Under the pieces are notes generated by a model. It did not search any database. It saw only the letters and a list, made by a program, of their open reading frames with translations, and had not been told where the DNA came from. Made by a program: the position numbers and the translations under genes. This document shows, piece by piece, positions 6,033 to 6,315 of a stretch of DNA of 6,315 nucleotides (its first letter is position 1; each line of letters begins with the position of its first letter). Source of the stretch: Bacillota bacterium (GTDB lineage Bacteria > Bacillota > Dethiobacteria > DTU022 > JAAZDR01); assembly GCA_012512705.1 (NCBI GenBank), contig JAAZDR010000193.1, positions 1 to 6,315 on the forward strand, given 5' to 3'.

Positions 6033-6315
6033 TTAAACTTCGATTTTATATTTTTTAATTTTTCTCCACAAAGTTGATGCGCTAATGCCGAGGGCTTTTG
6101 CGGCTTCTTTCTTGGTTTTATTAATTTTCAAGGCTTTAACGAGCCTTTTTTTCTCTTTCTCCGCGTCGTCGTTATTCAAAAGCTTGTATTTTTTCATTTG
6201 TAATCAGATTTAATGCCCGTTCAATATAATTTCGCAACTCGCGGACGTTTCCGGGCCAAGAATACCGATTAAAACATTCTGCAACGTCAGAGGTAATACC
6301 AATAACTGATTTGCC
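6033..6315 (-). pseudogene. 3' end of sigma-54-dependent transcriptional activator, frameshifted before its Fis-type HTH
   Basis: Only the C-terminal end lies in the window; the gene continues past 6315. The first frame (6315 down to a TAA at 6174-6172) reads the end of an AAA+ sigma-54-interaction domain with the diagnostic block RYSWPGNVRELRNYIERAL. The next frame (to the TAA at 6035-6033) reads a Fis/NtrC-type DNA-binding helix-turn-helix, KEAAKALGISASTLWRKIKKY. Removing one base from the six-A run (minus strand; T6 at 6189-6194) joins both parts into one protein with a normal domain order. The shift must lie between 6175 and 6203, because the HTH frame has stops upstream of that. If real, it removes the DNA-binding domain and disables the regulator. 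A sequencing error or a recoding event cannot be excluded. Such activators usually control nearby genes from -24/-12 promoters, but I found none in this window. Confidence 0.75.

Noticed and set aside
6033..6197. Independent 54-aa HTH protein starting at ATG 6197-6195.
   Set aside because: No ribosome binding site, and the sequence is the natural continuation of the upstream AAA+ domain after a one-base shift.

Overview
The window looks like the chromosome of a low-to-mid GC Firmicute, most likely a clostridial/Peptococcaceae-type anaerobe. This is an inference. It rests on strong AGGAGG-type ribosome binding sites before nearly every gene, AT-rich spacers, an ECF sigma factor paired with a one-pass anti-sigma factor whose C-terminus resembles DUF4367, and the end of a sigma-54-dependent activator. 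No rRNA, tRNA, CRISPR array or insertion sequence was seen.

Left part (32-3077, minus strand): five closely spaced genes read right to left, with gaps of 30, 39, 6 and 31 bases and a ribosome binding site before each. They form one probable operon. Only the fourth protein (702-1220) has a recognisable fold: a molybdopterin-binding domain of the MoaB/MogA/MoeA/CinA class. I do not recognise the other four (126, 341, 124 and 212 aa). The 341-aa protein has five cysteines and a well-defined, enzyme-like sequence, and is the best candidate for the catalytic or central component. This operon is the part of the window most likely to hold an undescribed system.

Middle (3078-5080): a 276-base AT-rich divergent spacer separates the operon from a plus-strand pair, an ECF sigma factor (3354-4001) overlapping a membrane-anchored anti-sigma factor (3979-4980). 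The pair ends at a good intrinsic terminator (5029-5080). Sigma and anti-sigma are probably co-translated and form a signal-responsive switch. The divergent five-gene operon is a possible but unproven target.

Right part (5081-6315): a monocistronic fumarylacetoacetate hydrolase (FAH) superfamily gene (5146-5919) converges on the 3' end of a sigma-54-dependent (bacterial enhancer-binding) regulator on the minus strand. A perfect 17-bp hairpin separates them. The regulator's AAA+ tail and its Fis-type HTH lie in different reading frames, with a run of six A (minus strand) at the junction. It is therefore either a frameshifted pseudogene, a sequencing error, or a recoded gene.
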